This document shows positions 32,142 to 40,875 of a stretch of DNA of 64,000 bases, piece by piece. The notes beneath the pieces were generated by a model. The model saw only the letters and a list, made by a program, of their open reading frames with translations, was not told where the DNA came from and made no database searches. Positions within the stretch are counted from its first letter, which is position 1. The number at the start of each line of letters is the position of its first letter. Source of the stretch: Methylobacterium sp. WSM2598 (GTDB lineage Bacteria > Pseudomonadota > Alphaproteobacteria > Rhizobiales > Beijerinckiaceae); contig NZ_KB900609.1 of the NCBI RefSeq assembly GCF_000379105.1, forward strand, positions 5,792,763 through 5,856,762. Direction: 5' to 3'. Made by a program: the position numbers and the translations under genes.

Positions 32142-33542
32142 TCAGCGCCCGAGGGCCGCGAGGGAGGCGTCGCTCGGCCGGTCGAGGGGCAGGCGGCGCA
32201 GGATGTCGGCGACCGGGTCCTCGGCCCAGGCCTGCGTGACGAAATCGGCGTGGGTCACGTCGGGGCCGGCGGGAAGGAAGGTCGCCCCGCCCGCGAGGGT
32301 CTCGGGGAGTTGCCGGCCGACACTCACCCCGCGCCGGGCGAGGCCGCGCTCCAGCTCGGCGTTGCGCGCCTCCGTGAACCGCGTGTAGGCGCTGACCAGG
32401 AAACGGCCGCCGCCGCGCGCCGCGAAGGCCGCGTAGGTGTCGGTCTCGCCGTAGAGGGCGTCGAGGAGGACGACGCCGCGCACGCGGCGCGCGCCGGCCG
32501 CGTCCCTGAGGCTCCAGGCCGCCGGGGCGAAGCCGCCGCTATAGGCGACGAGCACGACCGGCATCGTGGCGAAGAGCCCGCGCGGGGCGCCCGTCCGCTC
32601 CGCCAGCCGCGAGGCGGCCTCGTCGAGGAAGCGGCCGAAACCTCCCGGCTCCCAGAACCGTCCCGCGCTCGAATCGCGGGCATCGACCGCGAATTGCGGG
32701 GCCAGCAGGACCGCGTTGACGCCCGCGCCCGTCACCTGCGCGGGCAGGCGCTGGCGCAGCAGCACGTCGCGGCCCAGGATCGCCCCGTGCCCGTGATAGT
32801 ACAGGACGAGCACCGCCGGCCGGTTCGGGTCGAACCCCGCCGGAACATGTATCAGCACCCGGCTGTCGTTGAAGGTCTCGCTCTCCCACAGCACCTGGCC
32901 GCGGGCGGTGCGGTGGCCGCGCGCCCCGTCCCGGACCACGTCGAGGAAGGGACCGCGCTCGGGCACCGCGCCGTCGTACGGGAACGGAGCCGTCGCGAAG
33001 GCGACGAGTTCGGTCGTGCCGGCGAAGCCGGGCCGGCGCGCGGGCGCGGGCGTCGCGACCTCGCCCGCGCGGGCGGGGCGCTCCTCCGGCGCGGAGGGGG
33101 ACTCGACCGCGGCGCGCTCCCGGGTCGCGGAGCGCTCCAGGACCGCGGAGCGCTCAGGGGGCGCGGGCGCGGCGGCGAGCGGGGCGGGCGCGGCCGGCGG
33201 CTCGACGAGGGACCGGCAGGCCGCCGTCTCGCCCAGGAAGGCGAGCAGCGCCGCGGCGGCGACGTGGCGGTTCCGGCGCCGCCAGCGGGCCGCCGGGGTC
33301 GTGGGGCGGCGGAAGGGCAGGAGGCCCGCGCCGGGCGACGGGACGGCGTCGCCCGGCGCGTCCGGCCACGGCACCGGGCCGCACACCGCGACGGCGCCGC
33401 GCAGGGAGGTGGCGCGGTGGCCCGCCCGGAGCCAGGCCCCGACGAGGGTCTCAGGCCCCGCTTCGCCGGGGAGGCGCCGACCGGTCCCGCTGCCCATCTG
33501 CCCGCCCATCGCTCGCCGTCCCGCCCCGCCCGGACGCGTCAC
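32142..33542 (-). CDS. Membrane-anchored or exported alpha/beta hydrolase-like protein
   Basis: I do not recognise a named family for this protein of up to 466 residues. After a variable start and a hydrophobic stretch (AAAALLAFLGETAAC, about 95-109) comes a Pro/Ala/Glu-rich linker, and then a domain from about 190 with VLVLYYHGHGAILG (oxyanion-type HG), VVLVAYSGGFAPAAWSL (possible nucleophile Ser) and TFLPAGPDVTHADFVTQAW (possible His). These are in alpha/beta-hydrolase order. The Cys after the hydrophobic stretch hints at a lipoprotein, but the lipobox is poor. The start is uncertain: ATG codons at 33509 and 33497 are alternatives to 33542. Confidence 0.55.
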   Translation of the reverse strand: MTRPGGAGRRAMGGQMGSGTGRRLPGEAGPETLVGAWLRAGHRATSLRGAVAVCGPVPWPDAPGDAVPSPGAGLLPFRRPTTPAARWRRRNRHVAAAALLAFLGETAACRSLVEPPAAPAPLAAAPAPPERSAVLERSATRERAAVESPSAPEERPARAGEVATPAPARRPGFAGTTELVAFATAPFPYDGAVPERGPFLDVVRDGARGHRTARGQVLWESETFNDSRVLIHVPAGFDPNRPAVLVLYYHGHGAILGRDVLLRQRLPAQVTGAGVNAVLLAPQFAVDARDSSAGRFWEPGGFGRFLDEAASRLAERTGAPRGLFATMPVVLVAYSGGFAPAAWSLRDAAGARRVRGVVLLDALYGETDTYAAFAARGGGRFLVSAYTRFTEARNAELERGLARRGVSVGRQLPETLAGGATFLPAGPDVTHADFVTQAWAEDPVADILRRLPLDRPSDASLAALGR

Positions 33543-33713
33543 CGACCGCCGGACGATGGCCGGAACATGGTTAATGATGTCTTACCGGACCCGCTCTTCT
33601 CCTCCGCACGCGGCCGTGTTCATTCGAAAACCGCGCGCGGATACGGCTTGTAAACTGCTCATCCTTTAAGAATAGCGGCTGTGGCTTTTTCGAGGCCGGC
33701 GTGGACACCAGTC

Positions 33714-35057
33714 ATGACTGAGCCTCCCACAGCATCCCGGCCGGCCGCGACGATCACCACCCTGGCCGCCACGAGCATCGTGGTCGCCGACATGGTCGGC
33801 GTCGGCGTGTTCACCAGCCTGGGCTTTCAGGTCAAGGACATCTCGTCCGGCTTCGGCCTTCTCCTCCTCTGGGTGATCGGGGGCGCCGTCGCCCTGTGCG
33901 GGGCGTTCTGCTACGCCGAACTCGCCGCGATGTTCCCGCGCTCGAGCGGGGAGTACAATTTCCTCACCCGCTGCTACGGCCCGGCCCTGGGGTTCCAGGC
34001 GGGCTGGCTGTCGGCGACGGTCGGCTTCTCGGCACCGGTCGCGCTCGCGGCCATGGCCTTCGGCCAGTACGCCCGCGCGATCCTGCCCGAGGCCCCGCCG
34101 CTCCTCCTCGGCCTCGGCGTCGTCTGGGCGGTCGCGGCGGTGCACCTGCGCGGGGCGCGGCACAGCACGGCCTTCCAGGTCGGCTTCACGCTCCTCAAGC
34201 TCGCGCTCATCCTGGCCTTCATCCTGGCCGGCTTCGCGCGGGGCGGCGGGCAGCCGATCAGCTTCGCGCCGAGCCAGCTCGATCCCGCCGAGGTGCTGAG
34301 CGCGTCCTTCGCGGTCAGCCTCGTCTTCGTGATGTACGCCTATTCGGGCTGGAACGCCGCCACCTACATCGTGGGCGAGATCCGGGAGCCGCAGCGCAGC
34401 CTGCCGCGGGCGCTCCTCCTCGGCACCGGGACGGTGATCCTGCTCTACGTCGCGCTCAACGCCGTCTTCCTCTCCACGACGCCGGTCGCGGAGCTCGCGG
34501 GACAGATCGACGTCGCGCTGATCGCGGGCCGGCACATCTTCGGGGAGGAGGGCGGGCGGGTCGTCGGGGCGCTGATCTGCGCCGGCCTGATCCCGACCAT
34601 CGGCGCCATGACCTGGATCGGGCCGCGGGTCACCGTCGCCATGGGGGAGGATTTCGCGCCCCTCGCGCCGCTGGCGCGGCGCTCCGCCGGCGGCGTGCCC
34701 CGGGCGGCGATCGTGCTGCAGGCGGGCATCGCCAGCCTGCTCCTCCTGACCCGGAGCTTCGAGGCCGTCCTCGACTTCGTCCAGGTCTGCCTGCTGCTCT
34801 GCTCCTTCCTCACCGTGCTCGGGCTGGTGCGGCTGCGGATCGTGCGGCCCGACCTGACGCGGCCCTACCGGGCCTGGGGCTACCCGGTCACGCCGGCGAT
34901 CTTCCTCGGCGTGACCCTGTTCATGATCATCCACCTGCTCGCGGTCCGGCCGCTCGAATCCCTCGCGGGCCTGCTGATGATGCTCGCCGGCCTCCTGCTC
35001 TTCGGGCTCGCCGCCGCGCAGCCGCAGGGCGACGCACGCAAGGCGCTCTCGCAATGA
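33714..35057 (+). CDS. APC-superfamily amino acid permease
   Basis: This protein of about 447 residues has some 12 membrane helices. The N-terminal region TTLAATSIVVADMVGVGVFT followed by GGAVALCGAFCYAELAAMFP and SGEYNFLTRCYGP is the signature of APC-type amino acid/polyamine transporters. FVMYAYSGWNAATYIVGEI is the helix 6 region. ATG 33714 was chosen for its match to family length; GTG 33681 in frame is an alternative. Its stop overlaps the start of the next gene (ATGA), an unusual pairing with a secreted protein. The substrate is not deducible. Confidence 0.85.
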   Translation: MTEPPTASRPAATITTLAATSIVVADMVGVGVFTSLGFQVKDISSGFGLLLLWVIGGAVALCGAFCYAELAAMFPRSSGEYNFLTRCYGPALGFQAGWLSATVGFSAPVALAAMAFGQYARAILPEAPPLLLGLGVVWAVAAVHLRGARHSTAFQVGFTLLKLALILAFILAGFARGGGQPISFAPSQLDPAEVLSASFAVSLVFVMYAYSGWNAATYIVGEIREPQRSLPRALLLGTGTVILLYVALNAVFLSTTPVAELAGQIDVALIAGRHIFGEEGGRVVGALICAGLIPTIGAMTWIGPRVTVAMGEDFAPLAPLARRSAGGVPRAAIVLQAGIASLLLLTRSFEAVLDFVQVCLLLCSFLTVLGLVRLRIVRPDLTRPYRAWGYPVTPAIFLGVTLFMIIHLLAVRPLESLAGLLMMLAGLLLFGLAAAQPQGDARKALSQ

Positions 35058-36151
35058 GACAGATCCTCCTCGCAAGCCTGCTGGTCCTGCCCCTCGGCGT
35101 CGCCGCCGCGGAGGCGCCGAGCCCGGACGCGACCGCGCGCTTCCTCGCCGGGATGCCGGCCCCGCCCGGCGCGATGCTCGCCCGGCTGGAAACCGACCCG
35201 GCCTGGAAGCAGCACGCGGGCGCCTTCACGGCCGCCTTCCGGACGGTCGAGACGCGCCAGCTCGGGAAGATCCGGGCGTGGTCGCAGGCCAACCTCACGG
35301 CCCGCCGCGGCACCGTCTACTACCTGTTCAGCGGGCCGGACTTCCTCTACGCGGACAGCTTCTTCCCGGACGCCTCGACCTACGTGCTGGCCGGGCTCGA
35401 GCCGGTCGGCAGCGTGCCCGACCCGGCGAAGCTGCCGCGCGGCAGCCTCGCTTCGGTGACGCGCAGCCTGAGGACCTCGCTGCACACCGTGCTGAACTTC
35501 AGCTTCTTCCGCACGCTCAGCATGCGCGACGACCTGCGGGCGAGCCCCGCGACCGGGACGCTGCCGGTGCTCTACGTCTTCCTCGCCCGCGCCGGGAAGA
35601 CGATCCGCGGCGTCGAGTTCGTGCACCTCGACCCGCAGGGAACCCTGAATGCGGGAGCGGCCGCCGCCGGGGCGGGGACGCCTGGGGTCCGCATCACCTT
35701 CGCGCGCCCCGGCGGGCCCGACCAGACGCTCTACTATTTCAGCGCCAACCTGGACAATGACGGCTTCCCCAAGAGCGGGCTCGCGCCCTTCTGCGAGCGG
35801 CTCGGGATCGGCGACGGGCTCGTGAAGAGCGCCTCCTACCTGATGCACGACGGCCATTTCTCGGAGGTGCGCCGCTTCCTGCTGCGGCAGACCTCGACGC
35901 TGCTGCAGGACGATACCGGCGTGCCGGCGGCGATGTTCGGGCCCGAGTGGGAGCTGCGGCCCTACGGCCGCTACACCGGCCCGATCGGCCTGTTCGCCGG
36001 CCGCTACCAGCCGCGCTTGGCCGAGCTGTTCCGGCGGCAGCCGCCGCGTCCGCTCGGCTTCGGCATCGGCTACCGGTACCGGCCCGACGAGTCGAGCCTG
36101 ATCCTCGCCACCAAGCGCGAGGCGCAGGTGCTGCGGCCCACGCTCGAGTGA
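35054..36151 (+). CDS. Secreted hypothetical protein coupled to the permease
   Basis: This 365-residue protein carries a clear signal peptide (MRQILLASLLVLPLGVAAAEA). The mature part contains VYYLFSGPDFLYADSFFPDA, FFRTLSMRDDLRA, GTLPVLYVFLARAGKTIRGV, TLYYFSANLDNDGF and SYLMHDGHFSEVRRFLL. I recognise no family. The composition is well balanced with many aromatic residues, so the protein is real and probably folded in the periplasm. Translational coupling (ATGA) to the amino acid permease suggests a functional link. Its stop lies inside a 15-bp perfect hairpin. Confidence 0.7.
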   Translation: MRQILLASLLVLPLGVAAAEAPSPDATARFLAGMPAPPGAMLARLETDPAWKQHAGAFTAAFRTVETRQLGKIRAWSQANLTARRGTVYYLFSGPDFLYADSFFPDASTYVLAGLEPVGSVPDPAKLPRGSLASVTRSLRTSLHTVLNFSFFRTLSMRDDLRASPATGTLPVLYVFLARAGKTIRGVEFVHLDPQGTLNAGAAAAGAGTPGVRITFARPGGPDQTLYYFSANLDNDGFPKSGLAPFCERLGIGDGLVKSASYLMHDGHFSEVRRFLLRQTSTLLQDDTGVPAAMFGPEWELRPYGRYTGPIGLFAGRYQPRLAELFRRQPPRPLGFGIGYRYRPDESSLILATKREAQVLRPTLE

Positions 36152-36187
36152 TCCGGGATCCGCGTGATCGCAGCGGATCCCGGATCA
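36149..36187 (+). terminator. Terminator-like hairpin over the stop codon
   Basis: TGATCCGGGATCCGC (36149-36163) and GCGGATCCCGGATCA (36173-36187) are perfect 15-bp arms around a 9-base loop. The left arm begins with the stop codon of the secreted protein. A REP-like repeat follows directly. Confidence 0.7.
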
Positions 36188-36287
36188 CGCGCCTGCGCGG
36201 CGCCTGAGCGCGGCGCCTGAGGGAAGCCGACATCCGCATGGCCGAAATGGGAGATGGCGAAGCAATCCGTCGGATGTCGGATGACGC
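36188..36287 (+). repeat. REP-like intergenic repeat
   Basis: This copy includes GCGCGGCGCCTGAG, CCGACATCCGCATGGCC, GAAATGGGAGATGGCG and CGGATGTCGGATGACG, with the CGACATCCG/CGGATGTCG stem conserved. The left end carries a short GCGCCTGAG duplication. Confidence 0.8.
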
Positions 36288-36369
36288 CGCCCGCCCCGGG
36301 GCGGCCGGGCGGAGCGCCCGGGCGCCCGGCGCGTTGGTCCTGCGCGCCGCCAGGGGGAGGTCCGCCCAG

Positions 36370-36498
36370 ATGCGCCTCGCCGCCGCTCTGCTGACCATCC
36401 TGGCGCTGGGGCTCCTGATGCTGGCCCCCGCGACGGTGGCGCTCCCGGTCTCGGCGCTGCTCCTCCTCGCCTGGCCGCTCCTCGACCGCGGGCGCTGA
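36370..36498 (+). CDS. Small membrane protein, hypothetical
   Basis: A 42-residue frame (MRLAAALLTILALGLLMLAP...) with two hydrophobic segments (4-20 and 23-37) and a basic C-terminus follows GGGGGAGG at about 11 bases. It would be a small inner-membrane protein. Function unknown. Short hydrophobic frames can arise by chance, so confidence is limited. Confidence 0.4.
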   Translation: MRLAAALLTILALGLLMLAPATVALPVSALLLLAWPLLDRGR

Positions 36499-36647
36499 CC
36501 CGGTCGGGTGCGGCGCGCGCAAAGCCCGTGCCGGCCCGCGGCACGCCCGAGACGGGATCGGACGGTTCATGATCGGCCTCCGAGCCGGGCGCGAGCGTGC
36601 CCGCGCCGCACTGGCGGGCGGCGCGCCCGGCATGCGACAGAGGCGCG

Positions 36648-36941
36648 ATGATCCGTCTGCTGAAGCACGTGCTGATCGAGTTCGGCCCCGACCGCGACGC
36701 CGAGATCGACGCGGCGGTGGCCGCCATCCTCGCCACCTTCCCGGAGGCGCAGATCGCCCTCGCCCCGGGGCTCCTCGACGACGACCTGCTGCTCGAAGTC
36801 CGCATTCCGATCGCCCGCATGGCCGAGTGGCCGCTGGTGGCCGGTCGCGCGCAGCCCCCATCCTCCGCATCGGCCTCCGCATCGGCGCACGACCCCGCGG
36901 ACCCGGCGAGCGCCCGCCCGCACCACCTCTCGTCTGAATGA
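36648..36941 (+). CDS. Hypothetical protein
   Basis: This 97-residue protein starts MIRLLKHVLIEFGPDRDAEI and has an alternating beta/alpha-like first half (1-65), followed by a Ser/Ala/Pro-rich tail. I recognise no family. The start codon is preceded by a weak GAGGCGCG. The balanced first half, with Phe, Ile, Asp and Glu, suggests a real gene. Confidence 0.4.
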   Translation: MIRLLKHVLIEFGPDRDAEIDAAVAAILATFPEAQIALAPGLLDDDLLLEVRIPIARMAEWPLVAGRAQPPSSASASASAHDPADPASARPHHLSSE

Positions 36942-37058
36942 ACCGCACCCGCCGCGATCATCGCCCGAGCAACGTTTAGCCGTTATCTGGTGAAATCCAG
37001 TTGACACACCGGTGGCCCGGTCACAGACAGCCGAGGTTTGCAACCCCCGGTACGTTCG
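36942..37058 (+). promoter_or_regulatory. AT-richer leader with a possible promoter of the MucR-like gene
   Basis: TTGACA at 37001-37006 is a consensus -35 hexamer; the region around 37022-37030 (CACAGACAG) is a poor -10. Upstream AACGTTTAGCCGTTATCTGG is AT-richer than average. MucR/Ros regulators often bind their own AT-rich leader, but I cannot show that here. Confidence 0.4.
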
Positions 37059-37460
37059 ATGAGTGACGAGTACGCAACCGAGCTCGATCCGATTACGATG
37101 GCGGCGGATATCATCGCGGCCTACGTCTCCCACAACAGTGTCCCGGTGGCCGAACTGCCGGCCCTGATCCAGGCCGTCTACGACCAGCTCGGGCGGCTCG
37201 GGCAGCCGCCGGCTCCCGAGCCCGAGCGGCCGGTCCCGCCGATCCCGATCAAGAAGACGGTGACGCCGGACGCGATCATCTCGCTGGAGGACGGCCGGCC
37301 CTACAAGTCCCTGAAGCGTCACCTGAGCACGCGGGGGCTCACGCCCGAGCAGTACCGGGACAAGTGGGGCCTCCCGCCCGACTACCCGATGGTGGCGGCG
37401 AACTACGCGGCGCAGCGCTCCGAGCTCGCCAAGGCGAGCGGCCTCGGGCGCCGCCGCTGA
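37059..37460 (+). CDS. MucR/Ros-family transcriptional regulator lacking the zinc ligands
   Basis: This 133-residue DNA-binding protein matches MucR/Ros over its length: an N-terminal helical part (ITMAADIIAAYVSHNSVPVA), a Pro-rich linker, and the DNA-binding part SLEDGRPYKSLKRHLSTRGL followed by TPEQYRDKWGLPPDYPMVAA. In Ros the corresponding segment is C-L-E-C-...-H-L-x-x-H-H. Here both Cys are replaced (Ser and Asp) and the second His is missing, so zinc cannot be bound in the usual way. Such zinc-free members are known in rhizobial species. MucR proteins act as global repressors/xenogeneic-silencing-like regulators of surface polysaccharides and motility. ATG 37059 gives the family length. 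Confidence 0.9.
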   Translation: MSDEYATELDPITMAADIIAAYVSHNSVPVAELPALIQAVYDQLGRLGQPPAPEPERPVPPIPIKKTVTPDAIISLEDGRPYKSLKRHLSTRGLTPEQYRDKWGLPPDYPMVAANYAAQRSELAKASGLGRRR

Positions 37461-37490
37461 GGCCGCGCCTCGGCCCTCCACCACGCGAGA

Positions 37491-37518
37491 GGCCCTCGGC
37501 GCCCGGGCGCCGAGGGCC
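37491..37518. terminator. Perfect 28-bp palindrome, bidirectional terminator
   Basis: GGCCCTCGGCGC (37491-37502) and GCGCCGAGGGCC (37507-37518) flank CCGG, giving a fully palindromic 28-bp hairpin between the convergent mucR-like and hypothetical genes. Confidence 0.7.
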
Positions 37519-37527
37519 GCTTCCGCC

Positions 37528-37821
37528 TCAGCCGCGCGAGCTGGGGTCGGAGAGCTTCCTCAGATTTTCCGGCGGCGTCTCCGCCTCGGTCGCCTCGACC
37601 GTCCCGACGCTGCCGCCCGACACCGCGTCGAGGCGCGCCCGGTCGGAGGCGATGCGGACCACCTCCGCCTCCCAGTCGGGCTCCTCGTTCATGCGCCGCT
37701 GCAGGTCCTCCGGGTTCGCCACGTCGAGCGGGCTGTCCTGGCCGAAATCCTGGCCGTTGCGGTCCGCGTAGGCGTCGAAGCTCTTCAGGTTGGGCCGCGG
37801 CTCCGGTTTCGTCTGCGTCAT
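37528..37821 (-). CDS. Hypothetical acidic protein
   Basis: This 97-residue protein (MTQTKPEPRPNLKSFDAYAD...) is hydrophilic, rich in Asp/Glu/Pro/Ser, with no membrane segment. It is probably largely disordered. I recognise no family. Its stop is 9 bases from the palindromic terminator, and its start follows CAGGCGAGAGTG, a reasonable GAGAG ribosome binding site. Confidence 0.5.
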   Translation of the reverse strand: MTQTKPEPRPNLKSFDAYADRNGQDFGQDSPLDVANPEDLQRRMNEEPDWEAEVVRIASDRARLDAVSGGSVGTVEATEAETPPENLRKLSDPSSRG

Positions 37822-38115
37822 GACACTCTCGCCTGAGGGAAGGAGCGGGCCGGGTCCCCGGCCGTCGCGGCCCGCGGCACCCGCCCTGACCAACGGGTCA
37901 CCCGGCCTCCTGTTCCGGATCAGCAGAGCCACAGTCCATCCTCCACGCGCCGCGCCGTTGCGGCCGTTCCGCCGGCAATTCACGCAGATCAATCGCGGTC
38001 CGGATCACCCTTCACGCCAAAAATCCAGGAACAGCGGCCGCCGATCTTGCTTTGATGACATGCGATCGGGCGCGTGCGCCGGGATCGCGGCAGCGGGACG
38101 AGCGGGAGCGCGACC

Positions 38116-38799
38116 ATGCCCGAGGCGGCCGCCCATGCGCAGGGCATCCTGATGGCGAGGCCCGACGCGGCGGCGGGACCCGGGCTCCCGGCCGGGACGA
38201 ATGCGATCGGCCTCGGCGGCACCCGCGACGGGCTCGTCCAGGTGCCGGGCGTCGCGCCGCCGGGGCGGCGACCGCCGCTCCTCGTCATGCTGCACGGGGC
38301 GGGCGCCTCATCCGCGGACGTCCTGCCGATGGTCGCGTCCTGCGCGGAGCAGCACGCGGTCGTGGTCCTCGTCCCGGATTCGCGGGGGGCGACCTGGGAC
38401 CTGATCCAGCGCGGCTACGGGCCGGACGTGGCCTTCCTGGACGCGGCCCTCGGGCGGCTCTTCGCGCGCCAGGCCGTCGACCCCGCCCGCATCGCCGTCG
38501 CGGGCTTCTCGGACGGGGCCTCCTACGCCCTCTCCCTCGGCCTCGCGAACGGATCCCTGTTCGGGGACGTCCTCGCCTTCTCGCCGGGCTTCTGCGCTCC
38601 CGCGCGCCGGGAGGGAACGCCGCGGATCTTCCTCTCGCACGGGCGGGAGGACCCGGTCCTGCCCTTCGCGCGCTGCGGCGACCGGGTGGCGGGCGCGCTG
38701 GCGCGGGACGGCTACGACGTCGCCTATCGGCCGTTCAGCGGCGGCCACGCGGTGCCGAGCCCGCTCGTCGCGGAGGCGTTCCGGCGCTTCCTCGCCTGA
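38116..38799 (+). CDS. Phospholipase/carboxylesterase-like alpha/beta hydrolase
   Basis: This 227-residue serine hydrolase has LLVMLHGAGASSADVLP (oxyanion), VAGFSDGASYALSLGLA with the nucleophile in G-F-S-D-G, HGREDPVLPF with the Asp and SGGHAVPS with the His, so the catalytic triad is complete. Size and order fit the carboxylesterase/phospholipase family. No signal peptide is visible. ATG 38116 is preceded by GGGAGCG; an earlier in-frame start exists at 38074. It lies 37 bases upstream of the erythromycin-esterase-like gene and may be co-transcribed with it. Confidence 0.8.
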   Translation: MPEAAAHAQGILMARPDAAAGPGLPAGTNAIGLGGTRDGLVQVPGVAPPGRRPPLLVMLHGAGASSADVLPMVASCAEQHAVVVLVPDSRGATWDLIQRGYGPDVAFLDAALGRLFARQAVDPARIAVAGFSDGASYALSLGLANGSLFGDVLAFSPGFCAPARREGTPRIFLSHGREDPVLPFARCGDRVAGALARDGYDVAYRPFSGGHAVPSPLVAEAFRRFLA

Positions 38800-38836
38800 G
38801 CCCGCGCGGCCACGCGATACAACCGGAGGTTAAAGC

Positions 38837-40147
38837 ATGGCCGATCCAGCCGCCGAGGCGGACCTTGTCAGGCTCCTGCGGGAGCGTCTGGTGCCGCTGC
38901 CGCCGCCGAGCGAGCCCGGGTTCGGTGCCCTCGCGGACCGCTTCGCGGCGGCGCGGGTGGTGCTGCTCGGCGAGGCCACGCACGGCACGCGCGAGTTCTA
39001 CGAGGCGCGCGCCGCCCTGACGCTGCGGCTGGTGGCGGAGCACGGCTTCCGCATCATCGCGTTCGAGGCCGACTGGCCGGACGCGGCCGGGATCGACCGC
39101 TACCTGCGCGGCGCGGCCGAGACGCCGTTCCCGGACGGCGGCTTCGCGCGCTTCCCGACCTGGATGTGGCGCAACCGCGAGGTCCTCGCCCTCGCGGAGG
39201 GCCTGCGCAGCGTCAATGCCGGGCGCCCGCCGGGGGATCAGGTGCGCGTGCGCGGCCTCGACGTCTACAGCCTCGGGGCCTCGATGGCGGCGGTGCTCGA
39301 CTACCTCGACCGGGTCGACCCCGCCGCCGCCCGGCAGGCCCGCGAGCGCTACGGCTGCCTCTCGCCCTGGCACGCCAAGCCCGAGCGCTACGGGCGCGAG
39401 GTGATGTTCGGCGCCAAGCATCCCTGCGAGGACGCGGTCGCCGCGATCCTGCGGGACCTGCAGGAGAAGCGCGCCGCCTACGCGGCCGACGACCCGGATT
39501 CCTACCTGGACGCGGCCCAGAACGCCCGCATCGTGCGGGCGGCCGAGCAGTATTACCGCATCATGTATCGCGGCTCGGTCGAGTCGTGGAACATCCGCGA
39601 CCGTCACATGTTCGACACGCTCCAGCACCTGATGGGGCGGCACGCCAAGGCGGTGGTCTGGGCGCACAACTCGCATATCGGCCATGCGGGCGCGACCGCG
39701 ATGGGCTGGGAGGGCGAGTTCAACATCGGCGAACTCGCCAAGACCGCCTACGGCGAGGACGCGGTGCTGGTCGGCTTCGCCACCGATCGCGGGACCGTGG
39801 CGGCCGCCCACGACTGGGACGAGCCCATGGAAGTGATGACCGTGCGGCCGGTGCGCGAGGACAGCCACGAGGCGCTGTTCCGGGCGGCGGGCCTCCCCCG
39901 CGCCGTCCTGGACCTGCGCGAGCCGAGGGCCGCCGCCCTGCGCGAGGCCTGGGCGGCGCCCCGGCGCGAGCGGGCGATCGGCGTCGTCTACCGGCCCCGC
40001 ACGGAGTTGCAGAGCCACTATTTCGAGGCCGTGCTGCCCGACCAGTTCGACGCCGTCCTGTGGTTCGAGGAGACGGCGGCCGTGACGCCGCTCGACCGCG
40101 CCCCGCCCCGGCGGGGCGAGAGCGAGACCTACCCGAGCGGCCTCTGA
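38837..40147 (+). CDS. Erythromycin esterase family protein
   Basis: This 436-residue protein shows the family motifs VVLLGEATHGTREFYEAR (about 38-55, with the essential His/Glu), FRIIAFEADWPDAAGIDRY, FPTWMWRNREV, RGLDVYS, and VVWAHNSHIGHAGA (second catalytic His). Length is normal. Some members hydrolyse macrolide lactones, but most chromosomal homologues in environmental bacteria have no proven antibiotic substrate, so resistance should not be assumed. The ribosome binding site CCGGAGGT is 9 bases before ATG. Confidence 0.88.
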   Translation: MADPAAEADLVRLLRERLVPLPPPSEPGFGALADRFAAARVVLLGEATHGTREFYEARAALTLRLVAEHGFRIIAFEADWPDAAGIDRYLRGAAETPFPDGGFARFPTWMWRNREVLALAEGLRSVNAGRPPGDQVRVRGLDVYSLGASMAAVLDYLDRVDPAAARQARERYGCLSPWHAKPERYGREVMFGAKHPCEDAVAAILRDLQEKRAAYAADDPDSYLDAAQNARIVRAAEQYYRIMYRGSVESWNIRDRHMFDTLQHLMGRHAKAVVWAHNSHIGHAGATAMGWEGEFNIGELAKTAYGEDAVLVGFATDRGTVAAAHDWDEPMEVMTVRPVREDSHEALFRAAGLPRAVLDLREPRAAALREAWAAPRRERAIGVVYRPRTELQSHYFEAVLPDQFDAVLWFEETAAVTPLDRAPPRRGESETYPSGL

Positions 40148-40374
40148 GCGGGCCTGCTTTGGCAGCCCGGCGCGTCGTCCGCGACGCGCAGCGCCCGATC
40201 ACGCTGCACTCGGATCCTACTCTAGGTCATTGATTTTGCCGCGTTTTCTTCGACGTTCCGGTATCCACTTCGTCGGAGGACGCTCTAGATCGTCGATAGG
40301 CCCAAGGTTTTCGTCGCAGGACCGGCGGCCGCATTTGTGAAGCCTGCTCAGGACCGCATGCAGAGGAGGACCCG

Positions 40375-40839
40375 ATGGCCTTCACCCTGACGAGCCCGGC
40401 CTTCGCGAACGGGGCGCTGCTCCCGTCCCGCTACGCCCGGCACGGCGAGAACCTGTCGCCGCCGCTCGCCTGGAGCAATCCGCCGCCGGACACGCGCAGC
40501 TTCGTCCTGATCCTGGAGGATCCGGACGCGCCGGCCCCGTCCTTCCGGCACTGGGTGATCTACGACATCCCGCACGAGCGGCGCCACCTGCCCGAGGGCG
40601 GCAGTTCGGGCGCGGCGGTCGAGGGCCTGCCCCACGCGGTCAACGGTTTCCGCAACGCCCATTACGACGGCCCGGCGCCGCCGCCCGGCGACCCGCCCCA
40701 CACCTACCGCTTCCGGCTGCTGGCGCTCGGCATCGCGCATCTCGGCCTCGACGGGCAGCCCTCGGCGGCGCAGGTCTGGGACGTGGCCCGGGAGAACATC
40801 CTCAGCGAGGCCGAACTCACCGCCACCTTCCGGAGGTGA
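40375..40839 (+). CDS. YbhB/YbcL (PEBP, Raf kinase inhibitor-like) protein
   Basis: This 154-residue protein shows PEBP motifs: SPAFANGALLPSRYARHGEN, LILEDPDAPAPSFRHWVIYD with the ligand-site Asp-Pro-Asp and His, and GPAPPPGDPPHTYRFRLLAL. Cytosolic, as no signal peptide is present. The bacterial function of these proteins is unsettled. The gene stands alone: 227 bases of non-coding DNA precede it, with a conspicuous AT-richer stretch (40210-40310), and a hairpin with a REP-like repeat follows. Confidence 0.9.
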   Translation: MAFTLTSPAFANGALLPSRYARHGENLSPPLAWSNPPPDTRSFVLILEDPDAPAPSFRHWVIYDIPHERRHLPEGGSSGAAVEGLPHAVNGFRNAHYDGPAPPPGDPPHTYRFRLLALGIAHLGLDGQPSAAQVWDVARENILSEAELTATFRR

Positions 40840-40874
40840 GACGCTGTCGGGACGATCACGTCCGGACCGCGTCT
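40839..40874 (+). terminator. Imperfect terminator-like hairpin
   Basis: AGACGCTGTCGGGAC (40839-40853) pairs with GTCCGGACCGCGTCT (40860-40874), with two mismatches and a 6-base GATCAC loop, just after the PEBP stop and before a REP-like repeat. Confidence 0.5.
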
Positions 40875-40875
40875 G

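Noticed and set aside
38837-40147. Macrolide resistance determinant
   Set aside because: Family membership alone does not show antibiotic hydrolysis. The context is ordinary chromosome without mobile elements, so only the family name is given.
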